This document shows, piece by piece, positions 8,869 through 18,009 of a stretch of DNA of 64,000 nucleotides (within the stretch, counting starts at the first letter, position 1; each line of letters opens with the position of its first letter). Both the position numbers and the translations under genes were made by a program. A model generated the notes under the pieces. The model had not been told where the DNA came from and made no database searches. It saw only the letters and a program-made list of their open reading frames with translations. Origin of the DNA: Pseudoponticoccus marisrubri (lineage in GTDB: Bacteria > Pseudomonadota > Alphaproteobacteria > Rhodobacterales > Rhodobacteraceae); contig NZ_LPXO01000016.1 in assembly GCF_001482405.1 (NCBI RefSeq), forward strand, positions 21,351 through 85,350, written 5' to 3'.

Positions 8869-9774
8869 CTAGCTGATCAGCAGGTCGAACAGGCTGTCCA
8901 CCCCGGCCAGGTACAGCACGTCGCCATCGCCGAAATCCATCCGCAGCCCGCTGAAGACCTCGCCGCCCGGTGCCACCATCTGGCCATGCGCAAGGCTGTC
9001 CAGCACCATGCCGGCGCCCAGCTCGATCACGTCGAGATCGGCCTCGTAATCCCAGATCACGTCGCGCCCCGAGCCGGTGCCGAAGACGAAGCGGTCCTCG
9101 ACCCCGTCCGCGCCGCCCGACAGCGAGTCGTCGCCCGCCCCGCCATCCAGCGTGTCGCGCCCGGTGCCCCCGTTCAGCACGTCATTCTCGGCCCCGGGAT
9201 AGAGCGCGTCCGAGCCGAAGAGCAGGTCATCCCCTGCCCCGCCATTGACCGTGTCATCGCCCTGCCCGCCATAGGCGGTGTCATCGCCGACATCGCCGTT
9301 CACCACATCCGCGCCCCACTGCCCGTGCAGCAGGTCATCGCCTTCGCCGCCATGCACCGTGTCCTCGCCCTGCCCGGCCCAGACCGAATCCCGGCCCGCA
9401 TCGCCGAAGAGCAGATCGTCGAAGCCGAAGCTCGCGTCATCTCCGGTCCAGTCGCCGATGATCCAGTCGGCCCCGTCGCCGCCGCGCACCGTGTCCGAGC
9501 CGTCCCCGGCATAAAGCACGTCATCCGCCGTGCCGCCGGTCAGCAGGTCGTTGCCAGTCTCGCCGTCCAGCGTGTCCTGCCCCGCCCCGCCATGCAGCGT
9601 GTCGTGGTTGTCGCCGCCATAGGCGCGGTCATTGCCGTAGCCGCCCGAGAAATACTCGCGCAGCGCGCTGCCCTCGAAGCGATCGGCAAAAGGCGTGCCG
9701 AAATCATAGACATCCCCCGGCAGGGTGATGACCGGCGGGTTGAACGTGTAAGTCGGCTGCAGAAAATCGAACAT
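8869..9774 (-). CDS. RTX (hemolysin-type) calcium-binding repeat protein
   Basis: A 301 aa acidic protein made mostly of glycine/aspartate nonapeptide repeats of the GGxGxDxLx type from about residue 45 to 245 (for example GGAGQDTLDG, GGAGDDLLFG, GGEGDDLLHG), which fold into calcium-binding beta-rolls. It has no Sec signal peptide. The C-terminus (LYLAGVDSLFDLLIS) resembles a type I secretion signal, so export by an ABC-type secretion system is likely. A strong ribosome site, AGGAG, lies 7 nt before the ATG. It lies between ftsA and ftsZ, an unusual place. No secretion genes are nearby, and whether it has any link to division is unknown. Confidence 0.88.
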   Translation of the reverse strand: MFDFLQPTYTFNPPVITLPGDVYDFGTPFADRFEGSALREYFSGGYGNDRAYGGDNHDTLHGGAGQDTLDGETGNDLLTGGTADDVLYAGDGSDTVRGGDGADWIIGDWTGDDASFGFDDLLFGDAGRDSVWAGQGEDTVHGGEGDDLLHGQWGADVVNGDVGDDTAYGGQGDDTVNGGAGDDLLFGSDALYPGAENDVLNGGTGRDTLDGGAGDDSLSGGADGVEDRFVFGTGSGRDVIWDYEADLDVIELGAGMVLDSLAHGQMVAPGGEVFSGLRMDFGDGDVLYLAGVDSLFDLLIS

Positions 9775-9940
9775 GTCGGAACTCCTTGTGCACCAGAAAC
9801 CGTGACATCAGGCAGGCTGTCACAGCCTCACGTTGCAGGTCATTGGCGGAATTCCTGACGGAGGTTTTCCCGACCTTGCCCGGCACCCGGCCGGGCCGGG
9901 CCCGCCGCAGCAGGTCAGTTCGATCGGGCCGCGGCGCGCC

Positions 9941-11269
9941 TTACCAGTTGTCGCGGAACCACTGCACCGCGCGCTTGAAGCCGCGCCCCGACAGCCGGTC
10001 CGAGGGGATCTCGAAATCCCACCACTCGTCCTGCGGATGCGCGGCGAACAGGCACAGCCCCACGCAGGAGGCAAAGCCCGGCCCGGTCGCCGCCTGCGGC
10101 AGCCCGTGCACGCGCAACGGCCGACCCAGCCGGACCTGCTGTCCCAGGATCTTGCTGGCCAGCCCGTCCAGCCCCGGGATCTGGCTGGCGCCGCCGGTCA
10201 GCACGATCTGCTGGCTGGGCAGGTGGTCGAACCCGGCCGCGTCCAGCCGCGCGCGCACCTCCTCGAGGATCTCCTCGACCCGCGGGCGCATGATGCCGAT
10301 CAGCTCGGCGCGGCTGACCGTGCGGCGGTCATGTTCCCAGTCGCCGGTCTCGCCCCCGGTCTCGATCATCTCGCGGTCGTCCATGCCGGTGGCCACCACC
10401 CCGCCATAGAAGGTCTTGATCCGCTCGGCCGTGGCCATGGGCACCTGCAACCCCATCGAGATGTCGCTGGTCACGTGATCGCCGCCCATGCGCACCGCAT
10501 CGGCATAGATCATGTGCTTCTTGATGAAGATCGACACGCCGGTCGCCCCGCCGCCCATGTCGATGCAGGCCGCGCCCAGCTCCTGCTCGTCCTCGACCAG
10601 TGCCGAGATCCCCGAGACATAGGCGGACGAGGCCAGCCCCGCCAGTTCCAGGTCGCAGCGCTTGACGCAATGGGCAAGGTTCTGGATCGCCTGCGCATCC
10701 ACCGTCAGCATGTGCATGTCCGTGGACAGCTCGTTGCCGATCTGGCCGCGCGGATCGATCAGCCCCGAGCGGTGATCCAGCGCGAAATTCACCGGCTGGG
10801 CATGTAGCACCTCGCGGCCATGGCCGAAATCGGGCACCTCGCATTCCGACAGCACGCGCGCCACGTCCTGCTCGTCCACCGTCATGCCCATGACGTCCAC
10901 CGTGCCGTCCAGCCCGTAGCTGCGCGGCCCCGCGCCCGAGAAACAGGCGATCACGTGGTCGACCCGGATCCCGGCCATCTTCTGCGCCGCCTGCACCGCG
11001 GTGCGGATCGCCCGCTCGGTCTCGGACATGGAGTGGATCTCGCCAAAGCGCACCCCGCGCGACCGCGTGGTCGCCGCGCCGATCACGCGAAAGCCCGACT
11101 GCCCCGCCAGCGAGCCGATGCCGTCCTCGAGCGGCTCCGAGCCGTCGAAGCGCAGCACGAGACAGGCGATCTTGGACGATCCCACGTCCAGCACCGCGAT
11201 CACCCCGCGCTGCATCGCCGCCCGGCGCATGTTGCGCATTGCCCTCTGGGATTCGTAGAGCTCGATCAT
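9941..11269 (-). CDS. ftsA: Cell division protein FtsA
   Basis: An actin-like ATPase that tethers FtsZ to the inner membrane. The first phosphate-binding motif is AVLDVGSSKIACLVLR near residue 25, the phosphate 2 region is CIDMGGGATGVSIF, and the adenosine motif is IVLTGGASQIPGL. The C-terminus ends in an amphipathic helix, GFKRAVQWFRDNW, which is the membrane-targeting sequence. At 442 aa the length is normal. It starts 6 nt after the ftsQ stop, so the two are co-transcribed. Downstream lies the RTX gene instead of ftsZ. Confidence 0.97.
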   Translation of the reverse strand: MIELYESQRAMRNMRRAAMQRGVIAVLDVGSSKIACLVLRFDGSEPLEDGIGSLAGQSGFRVIGAATTRSRGVRFGEIHSMSETERAIRTAVQAAQKMAGIRVDHVIACFSGAGPRSYGLDGTVDVMGMTVDEQDVARVLSECEVPDFGHGREVLHAQPVNFALDHRSGLIDPRGQIGNELSTDMHMLTVDAQAIQNLAHCVKRCDLELAGLASSAYVSGISALVEDEQELGAACIDMGGGATGVSIFIKKHMIYADAVRMGGDHVTSDISMGLQVPMATAERIKTFYGGVVATGMDDREMIETGGETGDWEHDRRTVSRAELIGIMRPRVEEILEEVRARLDAAGFDHLPSQQIVLTGGASQIPGLDGLASKILGQQVRLGRPLRVHGLPQAATGPGFASCVGLCLFAAHPQDEWWDFEIPSDRLSGRGFKRAVQWFRDNW

Positions 11270-11275
11270 GTCCGT

Positions 11276-12175
11276 TCAGTCCCCACCAGCCTCAATCGCC
11301 TTGATCCGCCACATCTCCTGCGTGGCTTTCTCACTCATCCGTATGGTCGGACGCCGCGGCAGGCGCAGGTCCACGACCAGCAGGTCGCGCGCCAGCATGT
11401 CCACCGCCTGGTCCATGGCGATGGCGCGCTCCAGCGCGCGCACCGCCCCCGTCTCGGGCAGCATCAGCCGCTGGCCGCGGTTCAGCACCACGTCCCAGCG
11501 CCGGCCGCCCATGCGCTCGAACCCGCGCAACCGGCCCCGGATCGGGCCAGTCACGGCATAAAGCGCCAGCGCCTCGTCCACCGCCTGCTCGGCCCCGGCC
11601 CCGGCGATCACCGGCAGCGCAGGATGCGCCGCCCGCGCCGCCGCCGCGCCGACCAGCACGCCGCTTTCGTCCAGCCGGAACAGCCCGTCCGCCCGGCGCC
11701 ACAGCACTGCCGGCACGCGCTCGACCACGTCGATCTGCAACACCCCGCCCTGCCGGATGCGCAGCTCGGCCGATTTCACCGGGTTCAGCGCCACGACCTG
11801 CGCCTGCATCGCCGGCAGGTCCAGGTCGAACGAGCTGATCGGAAAACCGATCGGCAGCAGCGCCCGGATCGCCTCGGACAGCTCCGCCGAGGCGCCGTCG
11901 ATCGCCATCATCTTCACCTGGAATTCCGGCCGGCTTTCGACCGAGGCACGCAGATCCGCCACCATCAGGTTGAAGGCCTGCCGGTTCTCCTCGACCGACA
12001 CCCAGGCCGAGGCGCCACCGAAACACAGCGCGAAGGGCAGGCCCACGCGCAAAGCAAAGCGGAAGACCGGCGTCAGCATCAGACGCTCGATGCGGTATTT
12101 CAGCCGCGAGGCGCTCGGATCCAGCCGCGCCATCTGCGGATCGGGCCGGGTCAGCGGCGGCTCCATCCGGCTCAT
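11276..12175 (-). CDS. ftsQ: Cell division protein FtsQ
   Basis: A bitopic divisome protein that links early and late division proteins through FtsB/FtsL. From the ATG at 12175 it is 299 aa: a cytoplasmic tail, one transmembrane helix (about residues 35-55, FALRVGLPFALCFGGASAW), a POTRA domain, and a periplasmic beta domain containing VVERVPAVLWRR. I preferred this start because GGAGG lies about 6 nt upstream. An in-frame extension to 12286 would run through the small repeat at 12203-12225. It lies 91 bp after ddl. Confidence 0.94.
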   Translation of the reverse strand: MSRMEPPLTRPDPQMARLDPSASRLKYRIERLMLTPVFRFALRVGLPFALCFGGASAWVSVEENRQAFNLMVADLRASVESRPEFQVKMMAIDGASAELSEAIRALLPIGFPISSFDLDLPAMQAQVVALNPVKSAELRIRQGGVLQIDVVERVPAVLWRRADGLFRLDESGVLVGAAAARAAHPALPVIAGAGAEQAVDEALALYAVTGPIRGRLRGFERMGGRRWDVVLNRGQRLMLPETGAVRALERAIAMDQAVDMLARDLLVVDLRLPRRPTIRMSEKATQEMWRIKAIEAGGD

Positions 12176-12202
12176 GCGCCCCTCCCCGGGACCACGCCCC
12201 GG

Positions 12203-12225
12203 CTTCTTCTCTTTCCAAATACTCC
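12203..12225 (-). repeat. Short intergenic repeat, GAGTATTT/GGAAAGA type, copy 1
   Basis: On the minus strand this site reads GGAGTATTTGGAAAGAGAAG and lies between ddl and ftsQ. A related copy is at 15090-15114. From memory, similar elements recur between genes in Rhodobacterales genomes. The function is unknown. Confidence 0.5.
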
Positions 12226-12266
12226 GGCCGCCGCCAGCCACGCGGCGCGGCGCGACGGGGAAGGCA

Positions 12267-13178
12267 TCACCGATCGCATGAGGCATCCTCCACCATCCAC
12301 GCGCAGAACGCCCCGAAGCTCAGCCCGATCAGCCCCGCATGTTCCGGCGACAGCGAGGTCGGCGTCATGCCCGGCTGCGTGTTGGTCTCCAGAAGCACCA
12401 GCCCGGCCGGACCCTTCGCCGCGTCCCAGCGGAAATCGGTGCGGCTCACCCCGCGGCAGCCCAGCGCCCGATGCGCGCGCAGCGCGAAATCCAGGCAGGC
12501 CGCCTCGATCGCTTCGGGCAGCTCGGCCGGGCAGATGTGGCGCGACCCGCCGGGCGTGTACTTGGCATCGTAATCGTACCAGCCCTCGGTCAGGATCTCG
12601 GTCACGCCCAGCGCCCGGTCGCCCATCACCGTCACGGTCAGCTCGCGCCCCGGCACGAAGGCCTCGACCATCACAAGGTCGGGCATCTCCGCGCCCAGCA
12701 CGGGCGGTGCGCCGCCCGCCTCGACCAGGATGATCCCGACGGACGAGCCCTCGTTATAGGGTTTCACCACGTAGGGCGGCGCCATGACATGGCCCGCCGC
12801 CACCTCCGCGCGCGAGGCCAGCAGGCTCTCCGCCACCGGCAGCCCGGCCGTCTCGTAGACCTGCTTTGTGCGGATCTTGTCCATCGCCAGCGCAGAGGCC
12901 AGCACGCCGGAATGGGTATAGGGCAGGCGCAGCCATTCCAGCAGCCCCTGCACGCAGCCATCCTCGCCCCAGCGCCCGTGCAATGCGTTGAACACGACAT
13001 CCGGTGACAGCGCGACCAGCCGCTGCGCCAGGTCGGCGCCCGCGTCCAGTTCCGTCACCTCATACCCTTCGTCCCTCAAAGCGGCGGCACATTCCCGCCC
13101 GGAAGAAAGCGACACCTCGCGCTCGGCCGAGGGTCCGCCCTTCAATACCGCCACTTTCGGGAGTGTCCTGCTCGACAT
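12267..13178 (-). CDS. ddl: D-alanine--D-alanine ligase
   Basis: An ATP-grasp ligase that makes the D-Ala-D-Ala dipeptide used by MurF. The N-terminal motif is [20 protein letters not shown]. The ATP-grasp core includes [12 protein letters not shown] and the C-terminal metal-binding region [16 protein letters not shown] used the ATG at 13178 (303 aa). A GTG at 13211 would add 11 unconserved residues. The gap to murB (about 230 bp) is the longest in this part of the cluster and carries a CtrA-like site, so ddl probably has its own promoter serving ddl-ftsQ-ftsA. Confidence 0.96.
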   Translation of the reverse strand: MSSRTLPKVAVLKGGPSAEREVSLSSGRECAAALRDEGYEVTELDAGADLAQRLVALSPDVVFNALHGRWGEDGCVQGLLEWLRLPYTHSGVLASALAMDKIRTKQVYETAGLPVAESLLASRAEVAAGHVMAPPYVVKPYNEGSSVGIILVEAGGAPPVLGAEMPDLVMVEAFVPGRELTVTVMGDRALGVTEILTEGWYDYDAKYTPGGSRHICPAELPEAIEAACLDFALRAHRALGCRGVSRTDFRWDAAKGPAGLVLLETNTQPGMTPTSLSPEHAGLIGLSFGAFCAWMVEDASCDR

Positions 13179-13373
13179 CCCCAAAACCGCCTCGACTGCC
13201 CCGGGGGTCACGCCCCCCCGATTTCTCTCGCGGGATCGGTAACGCGCCCCGCGTGTGTACGGGCCCGCGCCAGCCGCTTCCGGCCCCGCGCGCCCAGTTC
13301 GTTGTTTCTGGTGACCTGCCCTAGGTCTGCCGCCGGGGCGTTTGCCGCCCTCGGATGTATTATTGATGACCGG

Positions 13374-13394
13374 TTAAGGTTAACCGCGGGTTAA
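13374..13394. promoter_or_regulatory. CtrA-like binding site upstream of ddl-ftsQA
   Basis: Three TTAA tetramers (13374, 13380, 13391) lie in 21 bp. The last two form TTAACC-GCG-GGTTAA, an exact match to the TTAA-N7-TTAA site of the alphaproteobacterial cell-cycle regulator CtrA. The site is about 200 bp upstream of ddl. In Caulobacter CtrA controls ftsQA and ftsZ. Use here is inferred. Confidence 0.5.
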
Positions 13395-13405
13395 AGCCTG
13401 CCCGC

Positions 13406-14353
13406 TCAGCTGTCCCCGTCCCCGGCCGCATCCGGTCCGGCCTCGCCGACCCGCATGATTTCCCAGTCTAGCGATATTCCGCTGTGTTGGAAAACCCTTT
13501 TTCGCACCTCCTCGCCCAGACCTTCAAGATCCGCGGCGCTGGCGCCCCCGGTATTGACCAGGAAATTCGAATGTTTCGGGCTCATCTGCGCCGCCCCGCG
13601 CATCGCACCGCGCAGGCCCGCCTCGTCGATCAGCTTCCAGGCCTTCAATTCGTGCGTGTCATCCGCCTGCCCGGTCGAGGAGAACCCCGCCGGGTTGCGA
13701 AAGGTCGAGCCGGCGCTGCGGTCCTTGGTGGGCTGCGTCGCGTCGCGCTTGGCCAGCTGCGCCGCCATGCGCGCGGCCAGCTCTTCGGGATCGCCCCGCC
13801 GCGCCGAAAGCTCCGCCTCGACCACCACCATGCCCTCGGGCAGATCGCTGTGACGATAGGCAAAACCCATTTCCTTCGGGCCCAGCACCACCACCTCGCC
13901 CGCCCGGGTCACCGCCCGGGCCTGAACGAAATGATCGGCCATGTAGGACCCGTAGCAGCCCGCGTTCATGCGCACCGCGCCGCCGATGCTGCCGGGAATG
14001 GTGCGCAGGAAGGTCAGGTCCAGCCCGGCCTCGGCCGCCCGCTTGGCCACATGCGCATCCAGCGCCGCGGCCCCGGCGATCACCCGGTCGCCCTCGATGC
14101 GGATCCCGTTAAAGCCGCGCCCCAACCGGATCACCACGCCGCGCAGGCCACCGTCGCGCACGATCAGGTTCGACCCGACCCCCATGGCAAAGACCGGCAC
14201 CGAGGGCGCCAGCGCCGCCAGGAAGGCCGCAAGGTCCTCCAGGTCGGCGGGCTGGAAGAACCACTCCGCCGGCCCGCCCACGCGCAGCCAGGTCAGCTCG
14301 CTCAGGTTCCGTCCCGGCGTCAGGCGCCCGCGTGTCTGTGGAAGATCGCTCAT
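13406..14353 (-). CDS. murB: UDP-N-acetylenolpyruvoylglucosamine reductase MurB
   Basis: A cytoplasmic flavoenzyme that reduces enolpyruvyl-UDP-GlcNAc to UDP-MurNAc. At 315 aa it is normal for the type II MurB group. FAD-binding motifs are [11 protein letters not shown] near residue 25 and [10 protein letters not shown] near 60. [19 protein letters not shown] is the conserved core, GSTFRNP holds the catalytic Ser, and KHSNFLVN is the C-terminal motif. The start ATG at 14353 follows a purine-rich site. It lies downstream of the small membrane gene at 14412. Confidence 0.96.
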   Translation of the reverse strand: MSDLPQTRGRLTPGRNLSELTWLRVGGPAEWFFQPADLEDLAAFLAALAPSVPVFAMGVGSNLIVRDGGLRGVVIRLGRGFNGIRIEGDRVIAGAAALDAHVAKRAAEAGLDLTFLRTIPGSIGGAVRMNAGCYGSYMADHFVQARAVTRAGEVVVLGPKEMGFAYRHSDLPEGMVVVEAELSARRGDPEELAARMAAQLAKRDATQPTKDRSAGSTFRNPAGFSSTGQADDTHELKAWKLIDEAGLRGAMRGAAQMSPKHSNFLVNTGGASAADLEGLGEEVRKRVFQHSGISLDWEIMRVGEAGPDAAGDGDS

Positions 14354-14411
14354 CCCCGCCTGCTAGACCGCCACGCGCCCGGGGGCAAGCCCGCGCAGGG
14401 CACACCGCGTC

Positions 14412-14681
14412 TCAGGCGGCCGCCAACCGCGTCCCGGCCCAGCCCAGCGCCGCGCCGATCGCCAGCGCGACCAGCCCCGGCACCACCGCGCCCCACAGGA
14501 ACAGCGTGTGCACCAGTACCTCCAGCCCTGCCGCCGCGCTCTCCTGCCACAGGGCCCAGCCCGCCAGCGCGACCAGCAGGCCAGCCAGGCCCAGCGCCCG
14601 CTCGGGACGCCCGGCGCGCAGCGCGGCAAAGCCGGTCAGGGCACTCAGGAAAATGGCGGCAAAGGGGACGATCAGCAGCAT
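14412..14681 (-). CDS. Small membrane protein of unknown function between murB and DUF2484 gene
   Basis: An 89 aa protein that is mostly hydrophobic, with about three predicted membrane helices (LLIVPFAAIFLSALTGFAAL, LGLAGLLVALAGWALW, GAVVPGLVALAIGAALGW). It keeps the strand and order of the dcw genes and has a purine-rich AGGAAGGA upstream of its ATG. I do not recognise a named family. Its position between cell wall genes suggests an envelope role, but that is only context. Confidence 0.65.
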   Translation of the reverse strand: MLLIVPFAAIFLSALTGFAALRAGRPERALGLAGLLVALAGWALWQESAAAGLEVLVHTLFLWGAVVPGLVALAIGAALGWAGTRLAAA

Positions 14682-14758
14682 GGGTCGGGTCCTTCCTCTC
14701 GGTCCCTCAACCCTGACGCCAGGTCAGCGGTTCCGACAGTCCGGAATACCCCCGCCGC

Positions 14759-15010
14759 TCAGGCGCCCGACACCCGGCCCCGCAGCCAGGCCAGCAGGTA
14801 GCGCACGGGCCAGCGCAGCACGCTCATCCCCGCGACCAGCACCAAGAGCCCCAGCCACGGCCCGTTCTCGTAGGTGACATAGCCCAGGATCGGTACGCCC
14901 AGCGCGATCAGCAGGTAGGCGCGGCGCCAGTGATTGTCCTTCGAGGGCAGCATGGCCAGCACATTGGCCAGGATCGCCCAGAGGCATGCAAGGATCAGCG
15001 ATATGCTCAT
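14759..15010 (-). CDS. DUF2484 family small membrane protein
   Basis: An 83 aa protein with three predicted membrane helices. It closely fits the DUF2484 family found next to murC/murB in Rhodobacterales: SLILACLWAILANVLAMLPSK is followed by RRAYLLIALGVPILGYVTYEN, then LVLVAGMSVLRWP. I chose the ATG at 15010, which has GGAG 7 nt upstream. The frame is open beyond it through the small repeat at 15090-15114. The function is unknown. Confidence 0.85.
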   Translation of the reverse strand: MSISLILACLWAILANVLAMLPSKDNHWRRAYLLIALGVPILGYVTYENGPWLGLLVLVAGMSVLRWPVRYLLAWLRGRVSGA

Positions 15011-15089
15011 GTCCGGTCTCCGCCCCCCGTTTGGCAGCGCCACTCTGCCAAGCCGGACAGGCCACGGCAACCTCTTCCGAGACCGGCCT

Positions 15090-15114
15090 CTTTCATCTTT
15101 CCAGAAATACTCAT
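15090..15114 (-). repeat. Short intergenic repeat, GAGTATTT/GGAAAGA type, copy 2
   Basis: On the minus strand this reads GAGTATTTCTGGAAAGATG, between murC and the DUF2484 gene. It differs from copy 1 (12203-12225) mainly by two extra bases in the centre. Both copies have the same orientation relative to the dcw genes. Confidence 0.45.
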
Positions 15115-15180
15115 GACGCCCGCGCCACGGGCGCACCCGCCGGGCGGATCAGCGGGGCGGCCGCAACCGCCCCGACAGGC

Positions 15181-16578
15181 TCAGCCCTTCAGCCGCTCGG
15201 GCAGCGCATTGGCCCAGGCCGAGATCGTGCCCGCGCCGAGGCAGACCACCATGTCGCCCGGCTGCGCCTGCTCGCGCACCAGCCGTTCCAGGTCGTCCTC
15301 GTCGCGGATCGCGCGGGCATGGCGATGGCCGTGGCGCACCAGCCCGGCCACCAGGTCATCGCGCGAGGCGCCGGCGATGGGCTCTTCGCCCGCGGCAAAG
15401 ACCTCGGCGATGGCCACCACGTCGGCCTCGTTGAAACATGTGCAGAATTCCTCGAAATGATGGCTCAGCCGGGTGTAGCGATGCGGCTGGTGCACCGCGA
15501 TCACGCGCCCCTCGCAGGCCTGCCGCGCGGCCTTGAGCACCGCCGCGATCTCCACCGGGTGATGGCCGTAATCGTCGATGATCGCCACGCCATCCACTTC
15601 GCCCACGCGGGTGAAGCGGCGGTTGACGCCGCCGAAGGCGGCCAGCGCGGCGCGGATCTCGTCACCGCTCATCCCCAGGTGCCGCGCCACGGCCACGGCC
15701 GACAGCGCGTTCGAGACGTTGTGATCCCCCGGCATCGGCAGGGCACAGCCCTCGATCACCTCGCCCGAGGCCTGGAAGACCACGTCGAACCGCGCCACGC
15801 CCTTGACGTAATGCAGGTTCACCGCGCGCACATCGGCCTGCGCGTTGAAGCCGTAGGTCACCACGCGCCGGTCGGTGATCTTGCCCACCAGCGCCTGCAC
15901 CTCGGGATGGTCGATGCAGCACACGGCCAGCCCGTAGAACGGGATGTTCGAGACGAAATCCTGGAAGCCGCGGCGCAGGTTCTCGATCGAGCCCCAATGC
16001 TCCATGTGCTCGGGGTCGATATTGGTCACGATGGCGATGGTCGCGGGCAGGCGGTTGAAGGTGCCGTCGCTCTCGTCGGCCTCGACCACCATCCACTCGC
16101 CCTGCCCCATGCGCGCGTTCGAGCCATAGGCATGGATGATGCCGCCATTGACCACGGTCGGGTCGAACCGGCCGGCATCCAGCAGCGTGGCTACCATGGT
16201 GGTGGTCGTGGTCTTGCCATGCGTACCGGCCACGGCGATGTTGGATTTCAGCCGCATCAGCTCGGCCAGCATCTCGGCCCGGCGCACCACCGGCAGGCCG
16301 CGCGCCCGCGCCGCGTCCAGCTCGGGATTGCCCGGCTTGATCGCCGAGGAGATCACCACCACCTCGGCGCCCTCGAGGTTCTCGCCGCTTTGGCCCTCGA
16401 AGATGCGCGCGCCCATGCCGGCCAGCCGCTCGGTGATCTTCGAGCGTTTCAGGTCCGAGCCCTGCACCGCATAGCCATGGTTCAGCAGCACCTCGGCAAT
16501 GCCCGACATGCCGATGCCGCCGATGCCGACGAAATGGATGGGGCCCACGTCCCCGGGCAGTTTGGTTGCGCCGGTCAT
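15181..16578 (-). CDS. murC: UDP-N-acetylmuramate--L-alanine ligase MurC
   Basis: A cytoplasmic Mur ligase that adds the first amino acid (L-Ala) to UDP-MurNAc using ATP. It has the N-terminal motif [17 protein letters not shown], the P-loop [11 protein letters not shown], and the C-terminal [14 protein letters not shown] and HQPHRYTR signatures. I used the ATG at 16578 (465 aa), with GGAG 7 nt upstream. A second possible ATG at 16611 would add 11 residues. It is followed by the DUF2484 gene. Confidence 0.96.
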   Translation of the reverse strand: MTGATKLPGDVGPIHFVGIGGIGMSGIAEVLLNHGYAVQGSDLKRSKITERLAGMGARIFEGQSGENLEGAEVVVISSAIKPGNPELDAARARGLPVVRRAEMLAELMRLKSNIAVAGTHGKTTTTTMVATLLDAGRFDPTVVNGGIIHAYGSNARMGQGEWMVVEADESDGTFNRLPATIAIVTNIDPEHMEHWGSIENLRRGFQDFVSNIPFYGLAVCCIDHPEVQALVGKITDRRVVTYGFNAQADVRAVNLHYVKGVARFDVVFQASGEVIEGCALPMPGDHNVSNALSAVAVARHLGMSGDEIRAALAAFGGVNRRFTRVGEVDGVAIIDDYGHHPVEIAAVLKAARQACEGRVIAVHQPHRYTRLSHHFEEFCTCFNEADVVAIAEVFAAGEEPIAGASRDDLVAGLVRHGHRHARAIRDEDDLERLVREQAQPGDMVVCLGAGTISAWANALPERLKG

Positions 16579-16750
16579 GCATGCGCTCCGTTCGAGTTCC
16601 AGATCCTTCATGTCCCGCCCCTTTCCTGTCAGGCTTGTTATCGGGTCTCAAGCACCAAGGGGGCGGGTCCGGACAGCGGCCCAGGCCGCCCGGTTTCTCT
16701 GTCCTGTCCCCTGTCGCGCCCGGGCGATGCGTGCCGCCCGGATCGCCGTC

Positions 16751-17869
16751 TCAGTCCTGCGCGGCCGATGTGCCCCGGCCTGCGGCAAGCTCTTCCACCA
16801 GCGCGGCCAGGTCCTCGGTCGCCTCCGGTCGTGCGACGCCCAGCGCCGCGCGCGCCATCTGGATGGCACCCTGTTCGTTCTCGAGGATCGCCCGGATCGA
16901 CTCGCTCAGGCTGTCGATGTCCAGCCGGCTCTCCGGGATCTTGATCGCCGCGCCCGCCTCGACCAGCGCCCGGGCATTGGCGCTCTGGTGATCGCCGGTG
17001 GCATGCGGGTACGGGATCAGGATCGAGGGCCGCCCGATCACCGCGATATCCGCCACCGAGGAGGCGCCCGAGCGCGAGATCACCAGCTGCGCCTCGCTCA
17101 TCCGCGCGGGCAGATCGGTGAAGAAGGGCTGCACATCCGCGTTCAGCCCGTTCTCGGCGTAATAGGTCGCCACGCGCGCGCCGTCCTCGTCGCGGGCCTG
17201 GTGGCTGACGCGCAGGTTGCACACGATCTCCAGAGGCAGCCCGGCCAGCGCCGGCGGCACCACGTCCGACAGCATGCGCGCGCCCTGGCTGCCGCCGATC
17301 ACCAGCACCGACATCGGGTACGGCCCGGGCGCGATATAGCCCGCGCCCGCGCGTTCGCGCACCGCCAGCCGCACTGGGTTGCCCACATGCACGCCCTCCA
17401 CCCCCTCGGGCAGGTCGGTCGGCCAGATGCCGCAGGCGACCACGTCGACCTTGGGGGCGAAGAACCGGTTCACCCGGCCCAGCACGCCGTTCTGTTCATG
17501 GATCATGCGCGGCAGTTTCAACAGCCGCGCCGCGCCCAGGGCCGGGATCGAGGGGTAACCGCCAAAACCCACCACCACGTCGGGCCGGTCCCGGCGCATC
17601 CGCGCGGCCATGGACAGCACGCCGCGCGCCACCTTGAACGGCACGCCCGCCTTCGCCAGCATGCCGCCCCGCGCCGGCGTGCCCGAGGTCACCTGCTCGA
17701 TCTCGACCGAGTGCGGGAAGCCGCCGGTATAGCGCGCGCCGCGCGCATCGGTCGACAGCTTGACCCGCCAGCCCCGGCGCAGCATCAGCTCGGCCAGGGC
17801 CTGGGCCGGGAACATGTGCCCGCCCGTGCCGCCGGCGGCCATCACCAACAGGGGCTTGCGCTCAGCCAT
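16751..17869 (-). CDS. murG: N-acetylglucosaminyl transferase MurG
   Basis: A peripheral membrane glycosyltransferase (GT28 family) that adds GlcNAc to lipid I to make lipid II. The N-terminal glycine-rich motif is [13 protein letters not shown] near residue 14, a second is [11 protein letters not shown] near the middle, and [11 protein letters not shown] with [14 protein letters not shown] forms the UDP-binding C-terminal site. At 372 aa the length is normal. It lies between ftsW and murC, the standard order. Confidence 0.97.
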   Translation of the reverse strand: MAERKPLLVMAAGGTGGHMFPAQALAELMLRRGWRVKLSTDARGARYTGGFPHSVEIEQVTSGTPARGGMLAKAGVPFKVARGVLSMAARMRRDRPDVVVGFGGYPSIPALGAARLLKLPRMIHEQNGVLGRVNRFFAPKVDVVACGIWPTDLPEGVEGVHVGNPVRLAVRERAGAGYIAPGPYPMSVLVIGGSQGARMLSDVVPPALAGLPLEIVCNLRVSHQARDEDGARVATYYAENGLNADVQPFFTDLPARMSEAQLVISRSGASSVADIAVIGRPSILIPYPHATGDHQSANARALVEAGAAIKIPESRLDIDSLSESIRAILENEQGAIQMARAALGVARPEATEDLAALVEELAAGRGTSAAQD

Positions 17870-18009
17870 CTCGTCTCTCCGTCACCGCAATTGCGGCCAC
17901 ATACCCCAAGCGGGCGGTCCCGTCCATCGCCCGGCCCGCGGCTGCGCCTTTGCGCGATTTACGGGCGATTTCCGCGTCTTGGGCGGGCCGTGCACGCCCC
18001 TCGGCCGCC

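Noticed and set aside
8869..9774. Tandem DNA repeat array
   Set aside because: The periodicity comes from encoded RTX nonapeptides. The DNA copies are diverged and in frame, so it is not a separate repeat element.
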